Shown: positions 24,287 through 33,388, counted from the stretch's first letter. The stretch is 59,162 nt of DNA from Bacillus sp. FJAT-47783 (GCF_022808615.1 NZ_JAKZKS010000022.1:1-59162); one strand, 5' to 3'. Numbers and translations: made by a program. The notes: generated by a model not told the origin, from the letters alone.

Positions 24287-24388
24287 TTAACAATAATCCT
24301 TAAGAGCAGCTAGACCGATGATGACTAACAAGATAAACAATACTAACACGACTGCAAAACCACTACCGTTGTGACAAGAATCACCCAT
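24287..24388 (-). CDS. YjcZ/SscA-family small sporulation membrane peptide
   Basis: 33 residues starting at ATG 24388, with GGAGGT eight bases upstream. A short polar glycine-rich head (MGDSCHNGSG) is followed by one hydrophobic helix (FAVVLVLFILLVIIG), the pattern of YjcZ-family proteins (usual FALIVVLFILLIIVG). Members are made during sporulation in Bacillus (SscA is a spore-assembly factor). Its transcript would use the bidirectional hairpin at 24179. Region 24389-24743 upstream holds otherwise only a promoter-like TATAAT near 24709. Confidence 0.8.
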   Translation of the reverse strand: MGDSCHNGSGFAVVLVLFILLVIIGLAALKDYC

Positions 24389-24743
24389 GGATTAAACACC
24401 TCCAAAGAATAATATTACGAACAGTAATATTTTATGATCGTATGGTTTAATGTGATTGGGTTTTTGTACATTATTAAAAAATGTCTTATCCCTTGATCCA
24501 GTTGACTGGCTTTCGTCTAATTATGGGAAGGCATTAACTTTAGCGAAATCAAAAAAACAAATAGCAAGTGACAGTTCTGTAATATTTTAGAAGAAAAGCC
24601 AATTAATAATCCTCTTTCAGAGTAAGGATTGAAGGGACAACTACGACTAAAGTTGTAAAAATAATCAATCAAATTGTGAATGAATTGTAATGAATGATTT
24701 CGTATTCTTATAATGAAATATGTTTAAAAAGGGGATGGAAGAA

Positions 24744-25208
24744 GTGATTCAAGGATTATACGAGGCACATTTACCTGTTAGTCATTTAGATACCTCTATG
24801 AAATTTTATGAAAAGTTAGGGTTGAAGTTTGCTTGGAAGGATGAAAATACAGCATTTTACTGGATTGAAGAGGGAAGGAGCTGGTTAGGGCTATGGGAAT
24901 GTGAAGAGGTTGAAACACCTTATCACCCAGCACTACGTCATATCGCTTTTTTCATAACCTATGAAAATTTGAAAAAGGCAGTAGAGTGGTTACGTTCTCT
25001 TCAGATTGAAGCAGTTCCATTTGGAAATAGAAATTCAGTTGAACCATTTGTTAGACCCCATCAAGGAAATGCATCTGTCTATTTTAATGACCCTGATGGA
25101 AATAGCTTAGAATTAATGTGTTACATTAATGTTCCGAAAGACTTAAGGCATATTAATAAAAAATTTTCTTTAGATGAGTGGGAGTATTTATTGAAAAATT
25201 TACCGTAA
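24744..25208 (+). CDS. VOC-family protein (glyoxalase/bleomycin resistance fold)
   Basis: 154 residues from the GTG at 24744, chosen because it aligns with the start of the paralogue at 25408; ATGs at 24720 and 24735 are alternatives. Two beta-alpha-beta-beta-beta modules are seen: YEAHLPVSHLDTSMKFYEKLGL and the C-terminal VYFNDPDGNSLELMCY. H (YEAH), H (ALRHIAF) and E (SLELM) sit where VOC proteins hold a metal. Substrate unknown. Confidence 0.83.
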   Translation: MIQGLYEAHLPVSHLDTSMKFYEKLGLKFAWKDENTAFYWIEEGRSWLGLWECEEVETPYHPALRHIAFFITYENLKKAVEWLRSLQIEAVPFGNRNSVEPFVRPHQGNASVYFNDPDGNSLELMCYINVPKDLRHINKKFSLDEWEYLLKNLP

Positions 25209-25236
25209 AAAAAGTTTCATTAAGAAGGAGGAGGAA

Positions 25237-25388
25237 ATGAATCGTTCATTTTATGCACTTGTTGTGAGTCAAACTTCAACAAATGTAAGCTTCGCACTCT
25301 ATACTATGGTTGTGATTCATCGTTGTTTGGGGTTATTCAGTTATATGTAAGGAAAAAAGGTGTTTCTTTAGAATGTGATATTGCTTAA
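25237..25388 (+). pseudogene. MFS transporter relic with internal deletion
   Basis: A strong Shine-Dalgarno (AAGGAGGAGG) precedes MNRSFYALVVSQTSTNVSFALYTMVVIH, the first helix of an MFS protein; after 37 codons it stops. In the third frame, joined at about 25321, FGVIQLYVRKKGVSLE resembles a transporter C-terminus and stops at 25388. So about 1.1 kb was deleted between the ends. Confidence 0.6.
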
Positions 25389-25407
25389 AAATGAAGGGGG
25401 AAAACAA

Positions 25408-25869
25408 ATGCTCACAAATAAAATTTATGAAACTCATGTTTACACAAGAGATCTAAATACGGCGATTGAGTTCTATCAAAAAATGGGCTTAACGCTTGCT
25501 CATACAGTGGAAGAAAGAAAAGTATCCTTTTTTTGGATGGGGGATCCTGATAAAAAAGAACAAATGCTAGGTGTTTGGGAGGTTCCTGCTGATCAATGGC
25601 GAAGTAGTCATTTTGCTTTTCATATATCAATTGAAAACATGAAAAAGGCAATGGGTTGGTTGAAGGAACGCGGGATCCCACCTAGAGAAGCATTCGGAAA
25701 AAAAGCGATTGAACCGATCGTTCATGCTTGGGTTCCAGCTGCTTCAGTCTACTTTAGAGATCTTGACGGAAATAGCTTGGAGTTTTTAACCACTTTACCA
25801 CAAGAACCGAAACAAGAGCTTGATATGATGTATTTAAGTGAATGGGAAAAGCTGCATCAGTCAATATAG
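25408..25869 (+). CDS. VOC-family protein, paralogue of 24744
   Basis: 153 residues; ATG 25408 follows GAAGGGGGAAAA. It keeps the same order of motifs: YETHVYTRDLNTAIEFYQKM, FFWMGDPDKKEQMLGVWEV, SHFAFHISIENMKKAMGWLK, VYFRDLDGNSLEFL. Histidine, histidine and glutamate metal-ligand positions are kept. It probably arose by duplication with the gene at 24744; the MFS relic lies between them. Convergent with the YqjF-like gene, 4 bp apart at the stops. Confidence 0.85.
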   Translation: MLTNKIYETHVYTRDLNTAIEFYQKMGLTLAHTVEERKVSFFWMGDPDKKEQMLGVWEVPADQWRSSHFAFHISIENMKKAMGWLKERGIPPREAFGKKAIEPIVHAWVPAASVYFRDLDGNSLEFLTTLPQEPKQELDMMYLSEWEKLHQSI

Positions 25870-25873
25870 TTAT

Positions 25874-26617
25874 TCACTTTAATTGTTTAAACTTCCATAT
25901 AAAAGCACGCATAAACTTTGAATAGTGCACAAGAGGTGGCTCTTTTACAATAGATGATGGTAAGAATGATAGAAGTTCATTCGTTTTTATATCAACGTTT
26001 GCATGTTGGAGTTCCCACTGTTTATGATGAATTTCTCCAATATAAACCTTTCCTCTATTCACTAAGAGAAGGTTATATCGTTCAATTAGCCATTCTTCTA
26101 GAGAACCTCTTTGTGCTAAGAAAGGACTCGAGGTCGGCTCATAGTTTGCGTGAAAGGTGGCTTTTGGATAGCCATGTTGTTTGCGAATACTTTTAAAATT
26201 AACAAAATCCCCACTTTTTGTTAAATTCACTGTTGCGTGTAAGTATGGAAGGAAAAAAGTAGCCTTTGCGATCTTAATCGCAGGAAGATGGTTTGCATCA
26301 AGGGTGAAAAAGTATACCCCTCTTCTATTTTTATAGGTAACGTATGTACGAACATTGATTTCGAAAAAGGTAGAAGCAAATGGAATTCGCGGAAGTCCAT
26401 GTAATCGAATACTCTTCAACCAAAACGGAACGATGGCAATCCACGCTTTCCCTTCGAACGTATCCACTTGAAGAGGAGAGGGGATGTGTTTTTCAATTTC
26501 TTCCTTAGCCACAGGCCAATGAATAAACAATAAATCTTTCCACGTTTGTGTCATAAGCCAGCGGTTATTTGGCATTGGATATGGACGATGGTCAATTTTT
26601 TGCAAATCCTTATACAT
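25874..26617 (-). CDS. yqjF: YqjF-like protein (DUF2071)
   Basis: 247 residues. The DUF2071 pattern is visible: MTQTWKDLLFIHWPVAKEEI, HIPSPLQVDTFEGKAWIAIV, FFEINVRTYVTYKNRRGVYF and FTLDANHLPAIKIAK. Function is unknown in the family; B. subtilis YqjF responds to aromatic compounds. Monocistronic. Region 26618-27017 upstream contains only AT-rich sequence and a 37-codon C-terminal-like fragment on the plus strand (26854-26964) of unknown origin. Confidence 0.85.
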   Translation of the reverse strand: MYKDLQKIDHRPYPMPNNRWLMTQTWKDLLFIHWPVAKEEIEKHIPSPLQVDTFEGKAWIAIVPFWLKSIRLHGLPRIPFASTFFEINVRTYVTYKNRRGVYFFTLDANHLPAIKIAKATFFLPYLHATVNLTKSGDFVNFKSIRKQHGYPKATFHANYEPTSSPFLAQRGSLEEWLIERYNLLLVNRGKVYIGEIHHKQWELQHANVDIKTNELLSFLPSSIVKEPPLVHYSKFMRAFIWKFKQLK

Positions 26618-27017
26618 CGTGATTCACCCTTTAAATGTACGTTTGTTAATCTTCATTATTGCTTTCATTATACCCATAAGGTTATTTTACATAAGTATTC
26701 TTATTACTATTTATTTACATTATAAAAAATTATTCTACATTTAAAGGATCATCTTGTTTTTAGCAAAGGCTGTTTTCTAAAAGATTGTTGCTTTTAACAA
26801 CATTGAGGAAGAGGCTGTTGTAAAAGTGATGTATGTAATCTACACATGTAAAAATTTACGAGGCTTATGGATATCATACTTTTTCGGTTAAAGTAAATGA
26901 TTTAACTTTTGAACAGGGAAGCGAAAAATTGCTCGAATGGTTAAGAGCAAGTAGCGTCATTTAATTTTTCGTTTAGGAAGGGTACAATATATTAAAACCG
27001 GTTTGTAGGTGAAATAC

Positions 27018-27752
27018 ATGTTTTTAAAGAGAATAACGCTTTTACGTGATCGAATTTCATCTTTTAAGCGGTATCCATTCTCCATTCCATCTATTAAAAG
27101 CTTTGATCAGCTTGATTTGAAGAGTAACGTTACTTTCTTTGTTGGGGAAAATGGATCGGGGAAATCAACACTATTAGAAGCCATTGCGTACCAATGTCAA
27201 TTTAATACGGCTGGCGGTAGTCGAAACAACTTATATGAAGTGCATGCGTCTCATTCCGATTTAGGTGAATACATTCGCCTTTCCTGGTTGCCGAAAGTGA
27301 CAAACGGCTTCTTTTTAAGAGCGGAATCGTTTTATCATTTTGCAACACATCTTGATGAATTAGAGCAAGATGGTTTAACAGCTACAGGTTTTAAAGACTA
27401 CGGTGGACAGTCGCTACATGAACAGTCCCATGGGGAGGCATTTTTATCTCTTTTCTTAAATCGTTTTAAGGGGAAGGCTATCTATTTATTAGATGAGCCG
27501 GAAGCAGCCTTATCTCCGCAGCGTCAATTATCCTTCATGAGAATCTTACATGATCTTTCTTCAAGCGGAGAATGTCAATTCATCATTGCGACACATTCCC
27601 CCATCTTGCTTGGGTTTCCGAATGCTACCATATTAAGCTTTGATGATGGAGAAGTGAAAGAAGTTGAATATGAAAGAACGGACCATTATCAAATTACGAA
27701 ATATTTCTTACAGTATCGCGACAAATTTTTAAAAGATATTTTGGAAGGGTGA
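27018..27752 (+). CDS. AAA-family ATPase, small RecF/ABC-like
   Basis: 244 residues from ATG 27018 (GTAGGTG upstream; a GTG three codons earlier overlaps it). Walker A VGENGSGKST is near residue 40, SHGEAFLSLF takes the place of the ABC signature, Walker B is IYLLDEPEAALSP, and an H-loop-type THSPILLGFP follows. Such single-domain ATPases act alone or with a nuclease (as in OLD or retron-like systems), but no nuclease or toxin gene follows here. Role unknown; housekeeping versions are common in Bacillaceae. Confidence 0.8.
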   Translation: MFLKRITLLRDRISSFKRYPFSIPSIKSFDQLDLKSNVTFFVGENGSGKSTLLEAIAYQCQFNTAGGSRNNLYEVHASHSDLGEYIRLSWLPKVTNGFFLRAESFYHFATHLDELEQDGLTATGFKDYGGQSLHEQSHGEAFLSLFLNRFKGKAIYLLDEPEAALSPQRQLSFMRILHDLSSSGECQFIIATHSPILLGFPNATILSFDDGEVKEVEYERTDHYQITKYFLQYRDKFLKDILEG

Positions 27753-27959
27753 TAGGATGTGATTTTGACACCCAATCTACTCCTAGTCGAAACGAGCATT
27801 AGATATACATAGGGAGCCATTACGATAAGGAAGCTTACCTTAAAGATAAAGTAACGTTATGTGACATACTTCGCAAATTATCTATCTATTTCCGGGGAAA
27901 TCGACAGGTGGAAGGGGAATCTTTAAAAGATATTTTAGAAGTCTAAAAGGAAGGTTATG

Positions 27960-28120
27960 ATATTTATTAAAGTGATAAATAAACACGAGAAAGTGAATGA
28001 TAAAAGTAAAAATGTGATGAATAAATTTGTCAAAGTGATTGATTAAATCGAGAAGTGATAAAAAAGTGTGGGAAAGTGATGAATAAAACCGAGAAAGTGA
28101 TGGAAAAAACCATAAAACAT
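27960..28120. repeat. Degenerate short tandem-like repeat
   Basis: The words AAAGTGATG / AAAGTGAATG and AATAAA(A)CCGAG recur seven or so times in about 150 bp (for example at 27984, 28030, 28072 and 28091). The units are imperfect and about 20-25 bp apart. The rest of 27753-28287 has a degraded 43-codon frame ending at 27945 and no recognisable gene. Confidence 0.5.
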
Positions 28121-28287
28121 GAGCGAGATGAAAAAGATAAGCGGTCTGTCTATTTTACAGACATAAGTTTGAATTTCATACAAGGACATTGGAAGACCGT
28201 TTAGCTTATTATAAAAGTGAAAAGCAGCATTTGGAGTTTTATGATTGATAAAAAGAGGCAGCCAATAGGCGCCTCTTAAATATCTTT

Positions 28288-28596
28288 TCATTTTCTAAAC
28301 TTCAAATCATACACATGTTGGTTTGACTCAATGATAAAATCAGGCTTCGGTTTCCCAGCGCTCGCTTTATGTCCTGCGATATGTTCGGGGCTCTTCTCCC
28401 AATTTTTCCAATCTTCTTCGGTTTCCCATCTGACGAGCACTAATACTTCCTCGTCACCTCGGCGAACTTTTTTTACGATAACTTGGAAGTCAATAAAACC
28501 AGGTTGTTTCTCGATATGCCCTTCACCTTTAAAGCGTTCCACTACTTTTTCAGAAAAGCCTTCCTTCACAACGATTCGCTTAATTTGATAAAACAT
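28288..28596 (-). CDS. IsdG/HmoA-like haem monooxygenase-fold protein
   Basis: 102 residues, ABM fold. Aligned to S. aureus IsdG, W66 and H76 match the catalytic Trp67 and His77 with an offset of one, but the essential Asn7 is replaced by K6. So haem binding is likely but IsdG-type ring opening is uncertain. Its ATG shares one base with the stop of the siderophore-binding protein, which makes it the last gene of the Fur-type iron operon. Confidence 0.8.
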   Translation of the reverse strand: MFYQIKRIVVKEGFSEKVVERFKGEGHIEKQPGFIDFQVIVKKVRRGDEEVLVLVRWETEEDWKNWEKSPEHIAGHKASAGKPKPDFIIESNQHVYDLKFRK

Positions 28597-29567
28597 TATT
28601 CGATACCTCTTTCCACGTCTTCAATCATTCTTTTCATAGACTGCAAGCCACCGCCAGATAAGTACCATGGTCCACCATTCAAGTAAAAGACTTTCTCGTT
28701 TTTAAAAGCATTTGTTTTCTTCACTAATTCATTTTCAATGGCATCTTTTGCGCTTGCCTTTTCATCAAATGCTGCATCGCGATCAATAACGAATAAGATG
28801 TCCGGGTTTGTTTCTAAAATATATTCAAATGAAATGCTTTGTCCATGTGTTGCTTTTTCAATCTTTTCGTCTGTTGGCTTATACCCAAACACATCATGAA
28901 TAATACCAAAACGTGAGTTTGGCCCAAACGCACTTACTTTTTCTTCATTCCCCATAACGATCAATGTTTTCTCATCAGAATTTGTTGTTTTTTCCTTTAA
29001 TTTGTCAATGAATTGATTAATCGCATCGAGTTCTTTTTTCATTTCTTCTTCTTTATTAAATATTTGCGCAAGTAATTCCATGTTATGTGTAAAAGATTCC
29101 ATATAGTTTTCGTAATCTACACCCATATAAACGGTCGGTGCAATTTTTTTAAATTCTTCATACATGTCTGATTGACGTGCAGAGATAAAGATGACATCAG
29201 GCTGTAGTTCATGAATCGCTTCAAAGTCTGGCTCTTTTAAGTGACCAACATTCGTATATTCACTCCCTGCAAACCTCTCTAAATACGTTGGGATAACTGC
29301 TTGCGGAACACCATCTACCTTAACGCCTAACTCGTCTAATGTATCTAATACACCAAAATCAAATACAACAACTTTTTCAGGAGTTTTTTCTAAAACAACT
29401 TCTTCATCATCAAGCTCATGCTTAATCTTGATTTCCGTTGATTCTTCTTGAGGCTTGTCACTTCCTGCGTTCTTGTTTTCGTTAGAATTAGCTGTTTCCT
29501 TTGATCCACATGCTGCAAGAACGAAAATAATTGTGAATACTAATGCAAATAATGACCATTTTTTCAT
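28596..29567 (-). CDS. yclQ: Siderophore ABC transporter substrate-binding lipoprotein (YclQ-like)
   Basis: 323 residues from ATG 29567 (GTG one codon earlier possible; Shine-Dalgarno AAGGAG). Lipobox LAAC near residue 20, a charged linker, then a class III binding fold (VVVFDFGVLDTLDELGVKV, YLERFAGSEYTNVGHLKEPD, QPDVIFISARQSDMY). Closest in type to B. subtilis YclQ, which binds petrobactin. It follows the ATPase gene by 18 bp, in the order permease, permease, ATPase, binding protein, as in yclNOPQ. Confidence 0.9.
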   Translation of the reverse strand: MKKWSLFALVFTIIFVLAACGSKETANSNENKNAGSDKPQEESTEIKIKHELDDEEVVLEKTPEKVVVFDFGVLDTLDELGVKVDGVPQAVIPTYLERFAGSEYTNVGHLKEPDFEAIHELQPDVIFISARQSDMYEEFKKIAPTVYMGVDYENYMESFTHNMELLAQIFNKEEEMKKELDAINQFIDKLKEKTTNSDEKTLIVMGNEEKVSAFGPNSRFGIIHDVFGYKPTDEKIEKATHGQSISFEYILETNPDILFVIDRDAAFDEKASAKDAIENELVKKTNAFKNEKVFYLNGGPWYLSGGGLQSMKRMIEDVERGIE

Positions 29568-29585
29568 CACTATTAATCTCCTTTT

Positions 29586-30347
29586 CTATGAATTAAAATA
29601 AACACAAATTCGGCAATTATCGATTTTTTGAATAGGTATATCCATATCATATATTTCTCTTAATGCATCTGATTGAATGATTTCTTTTGTTGAGCCATTC
29701 TTAACAACTTTTCCGTTTTTCAAGGCGACAATTCGATCTGAATAGACAGATGCAAAATTAATATCGTGTAATACAATGACAACTGTTTTTCCTAATTCAT
29801 TAACGAGGCGCCGAAGTATTTTCATAATTTGTACAGAATGCTTCATATCTAAATTGTTCAGCGGTTCATCAAGTAAAATGTAATCCGTATCTTGAGCAAT
29901 GACCATTGCGATAAAAGCACGTTGGCGTTGACCGCCAGATAACTCATCTAAATAGTTATCCTGCATGTCCACTAAGCCCATATATTCTAGAGCGCGATTC
30001 ACCATCTCTTCATCTTCCTCTGTTAGTCGCCCTTTTGAGTAAGGAAACCTACCAAATGATACAAGCTCACGGATTGTTAAACGAACATTCATATAATTGG
30101 ATTGTTTTAAGATGGATACACGCTTGGAGAAATCGTTTGATTCCATGCTCATGACTTTTGTGTTTTCGACTAACACCTCACCCGTATCCGCTTCAATTAA
30201 TCTACTAACCATCGAAAGAAGCGTTGATTTACCAGCACCATTAGGTCCAATGAAGGACGTAATTTTCCCTCGATGAATGTCGACAGTCACGTTTTCAATG
30301 ACGGCCTTTTTCCCATAAAATTTGGATAGAGCACGAACTTGAATCAA
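29586..30347 (-). CDS. yclP: Siderophore ABC transporter ATPase (YclP-like)
   Basis: 253 residues. Walker A GPNGAGKST, signature LSGGQRQR, Walker B YILLDEPLNNLD, H-loop VLHDINFAS. A TTG start at 30347 overlaps the stop of the upstream permease gene, with GAGTAGG as a weak Shine-Dalgarno. It powers the YclN/YclO importer. Confidence 0.93.
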   Translation of the reverse strand: MIQVRALSKFYGKKAVIENVTVDIHRGKITSFIGPNGAGKSTLLSMVSRLIEADTGEVLVENTKVMSMESNDFSKRVSILKQSNYMNVRLTIRELVSFGRFPYSKGRLTEEDEEMVNRALEYMGLVDMQDNYLDELSGGQRQRAFIAMVIAQDTDYILLDEPLNNLDMKHSVQIMKILRRLVNELGKTVVIVLHDINFASVYSDRIVALKNGKVVKNGSTKEIIQSDALREIYDMDIPIQKIDNCRICVYFNS

Positions 30348-31294
30348 TGAGACCTACTCTCCTTTAGCAGTAAATAAATGAAATACACGCCACCGAAAAA
30401 ATTAATGATGACACTAAGTGTTGTCGAGAACGAAAAAACTCGTTCAACAACCCATTGCCCTCCAACAAGCGCAATGATGCTCATAACGATAGCTCCACTA
30501 ATGAAAGTCGCATGCCGATACGTTTGAAAAAATTGGTATGATAAATTGGCTACGATTAAACCGAAAAATGTAATAGGTCCAACGAGTGCTGTTGCAACCG
30601 ATACCAAGATCGCTACAATTACAAGCATCCGCTTTACAATTTTGTCGTACGGAACTCCGAGATTGATCGCATTGTCACGCCCGAGCGATAAGACATCTAA
30701 ATAGTTCATATAGCGCCATACTATCACTACGATAACTGTTATGATGAATACAGAGAGCCATACTAAATCAGCGTTTACATTATTGAAGCTAGCAAACATT
30801 TTATCTTGTACTCTCTGAAATTCATTTGGATCAATGAGCACATGAAGGAACGTAGAAATACTTTGGAAAAAAGTTCCGACGATAATACCAACGAGCAATA
30901 TGAAGTAAATCGGCTTGTTCCCATTTTTGAAAAGGAAGTAATAAAGCAACAAGGCAAAAACAATCATTGCTATGATGGATATAAAGAAATTTACCTTCTT
31001 ATTGACAACCATTATGTGTTCAGACCCAAGGGCGAAAATAATGAACGTTTGAATTAGTAAATACAAGGAGTCAAGTCCCATAATGCTCGGCGTTAAGATT
31101 CGGTTGTGAGCAATCGTTTGGAAAACGACAGTTGCATAGGCAATAGAGATTCCTGTTAAGACCATTGCAATGACTTTTATGCCTCTTCTAGGTAGTGCAT
31201 AATCAAAGCTGCCATTTAAATCTTGAAATAAATAAATAATACAAAACACGGTTGCGATCGTGATAAGAATCATCATCTTATTTGAATTACGCAT
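30344..31294 (-). CDS. yclO: Siderophore ABC transporter permease (YclO-like)
   Basis: 316 residues from ATG 31294, which has the Shine-Dalgarno AGGAGGAAGG; an upstream start would run deep into yclN. Nine or ten membrane helices, FecCD family: VFQTIAHNRILTPSIMGLDS and GLIVANLSYQFFQTYRH (ATPase-contact loop) are typical. It overlaps yclN by 8 bp. Confidence 0.92.
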   Translation of the reverse strand: MRNSNKMMILITIATVFCIIYLFQDLNGSFDYALPRRGIKVIAMVLTGISIAYATVVFQTIAHNRILTPSIMGLDSLYLLIQTFIIFALGSEHIMVVNKKVNFFISIIAMIVFALLLYYFLFKNGNKPIYFILLVGIIVGTFFQSISTFLHVLIDPNEFQRVQDKMFASFNNVNADLVWLSVFIITVIVVIVWRYMNYLDVLSLGRDNAINLGVPYDKIVKRMLVIVAILVSVATALVGPITFFGLIVANLSYQFFQTYRHATFISGAIVMSIIALVGGQWVVERVFSFSTTLSVIINFFGGVYFIYLLLKESRSH

Positions 31295-32237
31295 ATGCCT
31301 TCCTCCTAAAAAGTAAATAGAGGAAGATGCCGCTGCCAATGACTCCGACCATCAAACTAATGGAGATTTCATATGGGAAAATAATGATGCGACCTAATAT
31401 ATCGCACGAAAGTAAAAATATTGCCCCAAGAAAAGCTGTATGGGGTAAGGTTTTTTGTAAATGATCACCTTTAAAGATCGATATAATGTTCGGGATAATT
31501 AAGCCTAGAAACGGAATCATCCCAACTGTCAAGACGACGGTTACGGTCAAAAATGCGACAAGGATCAGTCCAAAATTTAGAATTCGTTTATAGGATAATC
31601 CTAAATTTGTGGAAAAGTCCTCTCCCATACCCGCTACTGTAAAGCGGTTCGCATATAAATAAGCAACTACAAATACTGGAATAGTTATGTATAGCAGTTC
31701 ATAGCGGCCCTTCATAATCATTGAAAAATCGCCTTGCAGCCACGCCGACATATTTTGAATCATATCCGCTTGATACGCAAAAAATGTCGTAACCGAAGAC
31801 AAAATGTTCCCAAACATTAAGCCAACGAGAGGAATAAATATTGCATCCTTGAACTTTATGCGGTCTAGCAATTGCATGAACAAAAGCGTGCCGGCGAGCG
31901 CAAACACAAATGCTATAACCATTTTTTCAAGCATAGACGCGTTCGTAAATAACAACATCGATACTAAGATTCCTAATCGAGTAGCATCAAGAGTACCCGC
32001 TGTTGTTGGAGACACAAATTTATTCCGACTGAGCTGTTGCATGATTAAGCCTGCAATGCTCATTCCCGCGCCTGCAAATAGGATGGAAATTAACCTTGGC
32101 AAGCGGCTAATGAGGAAAATTTGCGTTTCTTCAGATTGTAGATTCAACAAATCTTTCGGCGTTATATGGCTCACTCCAACGAATAAAGAAAGGAGTGAAA
32201 GTAAAATGAGTAAGACGATAAGGTATCTTTTTTTCAT
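31287..32237 (-). CDS. yclN: Siderophore ABC transporter permease (YclN-like)
   Basis: 316 residues from ATG 32237 (TTGGGGATAG upstream). FecCD family with RLPRLISILFAGAGMSIAGL and VSPTTAGTLDATRLGIL near the start and the loop LIIPNIISIFKGDH that contacts the ATPase. First gene of the operon, 33 bp downstream of a Fur-type palindrome. Confidence 0.92.
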   Translation of the reverse strand: MKKRYLIVLLILLSLLSLFVGVSHITPKDLLNLQSEETQIFLISRLPRLISILFAGAGMSIAGLIMQQLSRNKFVSPTTAGTLDATRLGILVSMLLFTNASMLEKMVIAFVFALAGTLLFMQLLDRIKFKDAIFIPLVGLMFGNILSSVTTFFAYQADMIQNMSAWLQGDFSMIMKGRYELLYITIPVFVVAYLYANRFTVAGMGEDFSTNLGLSYKRILNFGLILVAFLTVTVVLTVGMIPFLGLIIPNIISIFKGDHLQKTLPHTAFLGAIFLLSCDILGRIIIFPYEISISLMVGVIGSGIFLYLLFRRKAYA

Positions 32238-32269
32238 AACTATCCCCAATAAATTGTTATTCTTCCAAT

Positions 32270-32300
32270 CTAATCGATAATGAAAGTCATTATCGATTAG
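32270..32300. promoter_or_regulatory. Fur box of the siderophore operon
   Basis: A 31-bp palindrome with arms CTAATCGATAATGA / TCATTATCGATTAG. Its core GATAATGAAAGTCATTATC matches the classical 19-bp Fur box in 17 positions. It should make yclNOPQ and the IsdG-like gene iron-repressed. Confidence 0.85.
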
Positions 32301-32348
32301 ATGCAGTGTCCATTATAAGCACGAAGGAAATGATTGTCAATTAATTTT

Positions 32349-32363
32349 TGAAAATAATTATCA
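32349..32363. promoter_or_regulatory. Second Fur-like site
   Basis: TGAAAATAATTATCA differs by one base from the Bacillus 7-1-7 Fur motif TGATAATnATTATCA. About 50 bp further upstream than the main box. Confidence 0.6.
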
Positions 32364-32721
32364 ATTAAATGTGTTCCAACACCATCTCTTGTGTACCTAA
32401 GGTTTTTGGAGGGGGTGTAAAAGGAATACCTTCATAAAACATTTGAAAGTCAAATGACTTGACGTTTTTAAAGTGCCATATTATAATAAATCTCGAAATA
32501 AAGATTTTTGAAGTTGAATTTATTCATTGTTTTTTGGCTATATATCTCAATTTAATAATATATTACATTGAGATATCGGGGTGTATAAAAGCTATTCAGG
32601 AGGTGGTTTTGCAAGTTTATTCACCGATAGAATCCGTTATGAGTTTCAAATATGAATAAGGGGAAATAATATGTTTGATTTTATAAAACAACTATTTAAA
32701 AAAGAAAGGGAAGATGTCAAA

Positions 32722-33378
32722 ATGAGTAAAGTTTTATATATTACAGCAAATCCAAAACCAGTTGATCAATCTTTTAGTTTAACAGTAGGGGAAGCGTTTT
32801 TAGAGGCTTACAAGCAAGCAAATCCGCAAGATGAAATTGTAAAGGTTGATTTATATCAAACAGAAGTTCCACTTATTGATGAAGATGTATTTAGTGCTTG
32901 GGGAAAACTTCAGCAAGGAACTGCGTTTGACGCTTTAACTGAACAAGAACAAGCAAAAGTTTCGCAAATGAACGTGCTATTAGAACAATTTATGGAAGCA
33001 GATAAATATGTTTTCGTGACACCGCTTTGGAACTTCAGCGTTCCTCCTAAAATGAAGGCTTACATTGACAATATTACGATTGCAGGTAAAACATTTAAAT
33101 ATACAGATGAAGGCCCTGTCGGCTTATTAGAAGGGAAAAAAGCTGTTCATATCCAAGCGCGCGGCGGGATTTACTCTGAAGGACCAGCGAAGGATATGGA
33201 ATTTGGTGACCGTTATATCCAACAAGTGCTGGGTTTTATTGGAGTAACTGACGTTCAATCCATTATCGTAGAAGGTGTTAATGCGATGCCAGATAAAGCG
33301 GAAGAAATAAAAGCAAAAGCGATTGAAGAAGCAAAAGAAGTAGCGGAAAATTTTGCAACTGAAACCGTTTCAGCATAA
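32722..33378 (+). CDS. azoR: FMN-dependent NADH:azoreductase
   Basis: 218 residues from ATG 32722, where the usual AzoR N-terminus [12 protein letters not shown] begins (AAGGGAAG upstream). An earlier ATG at 32671 with AAGGGGAAA would add 17 residues and cannot be excluded. Flavodoxin-like fold with [20 protein letters not shown] (FMN site) and [11 protein letters not shown]. It reduces azo bonds and quinones with two electrons. The 340 bp upstream (32381-32721) hold no gene. Confidence 0.9.
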   Translation: MSKVLYITANPKPVDQSFSLTVGEAFLEAYKQANPQDEIVKVDLYQTEVPLIDEDVFSAWGKLQQGTAFDALTEQEQAKVSQMNVLLEQFMEADKYVFVTPLWNFSVPPKMKAYIDNITIAGKTFKYTDEGPVGLLEGKKAVHIQARGGIYSEGPAKDMEFGDRYIQQVLGFIGVTDVQSIIVEGVNAMPDKAEEIKAKAIEEAKEVAENFATETVSA

Positions 33379-33388
33379 ATGGAAACAT

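Noticed and set aside
26854-26964. 37-codon fragment (VKVNDLTFEQGSEKLLEWLR) before the ATPase gene
   Set aside because: Reads like a protein C-terminus, but no start, no ribosome site and no family recognised; noted as possible debris only.
27018-27752. ATPase considered as part of a defence system (retron, OLD-like or toxin pair)
   Set aside because: No nuclease, reverse transcriptase or toxin gene lies next to it; it looks like a common stand-alone family.
28043-28291. Minus-strand frame of 82 codons
   Set aside because: Falls in the degenerate repeat; composition (many F, H, Y) reflects AT-rich repeat sequence, not a protein family.
31804-32280. Plus-strand frame of 158 codons
   Set aside because: Antisense to yclN and running over the Fur box; shadow frame.
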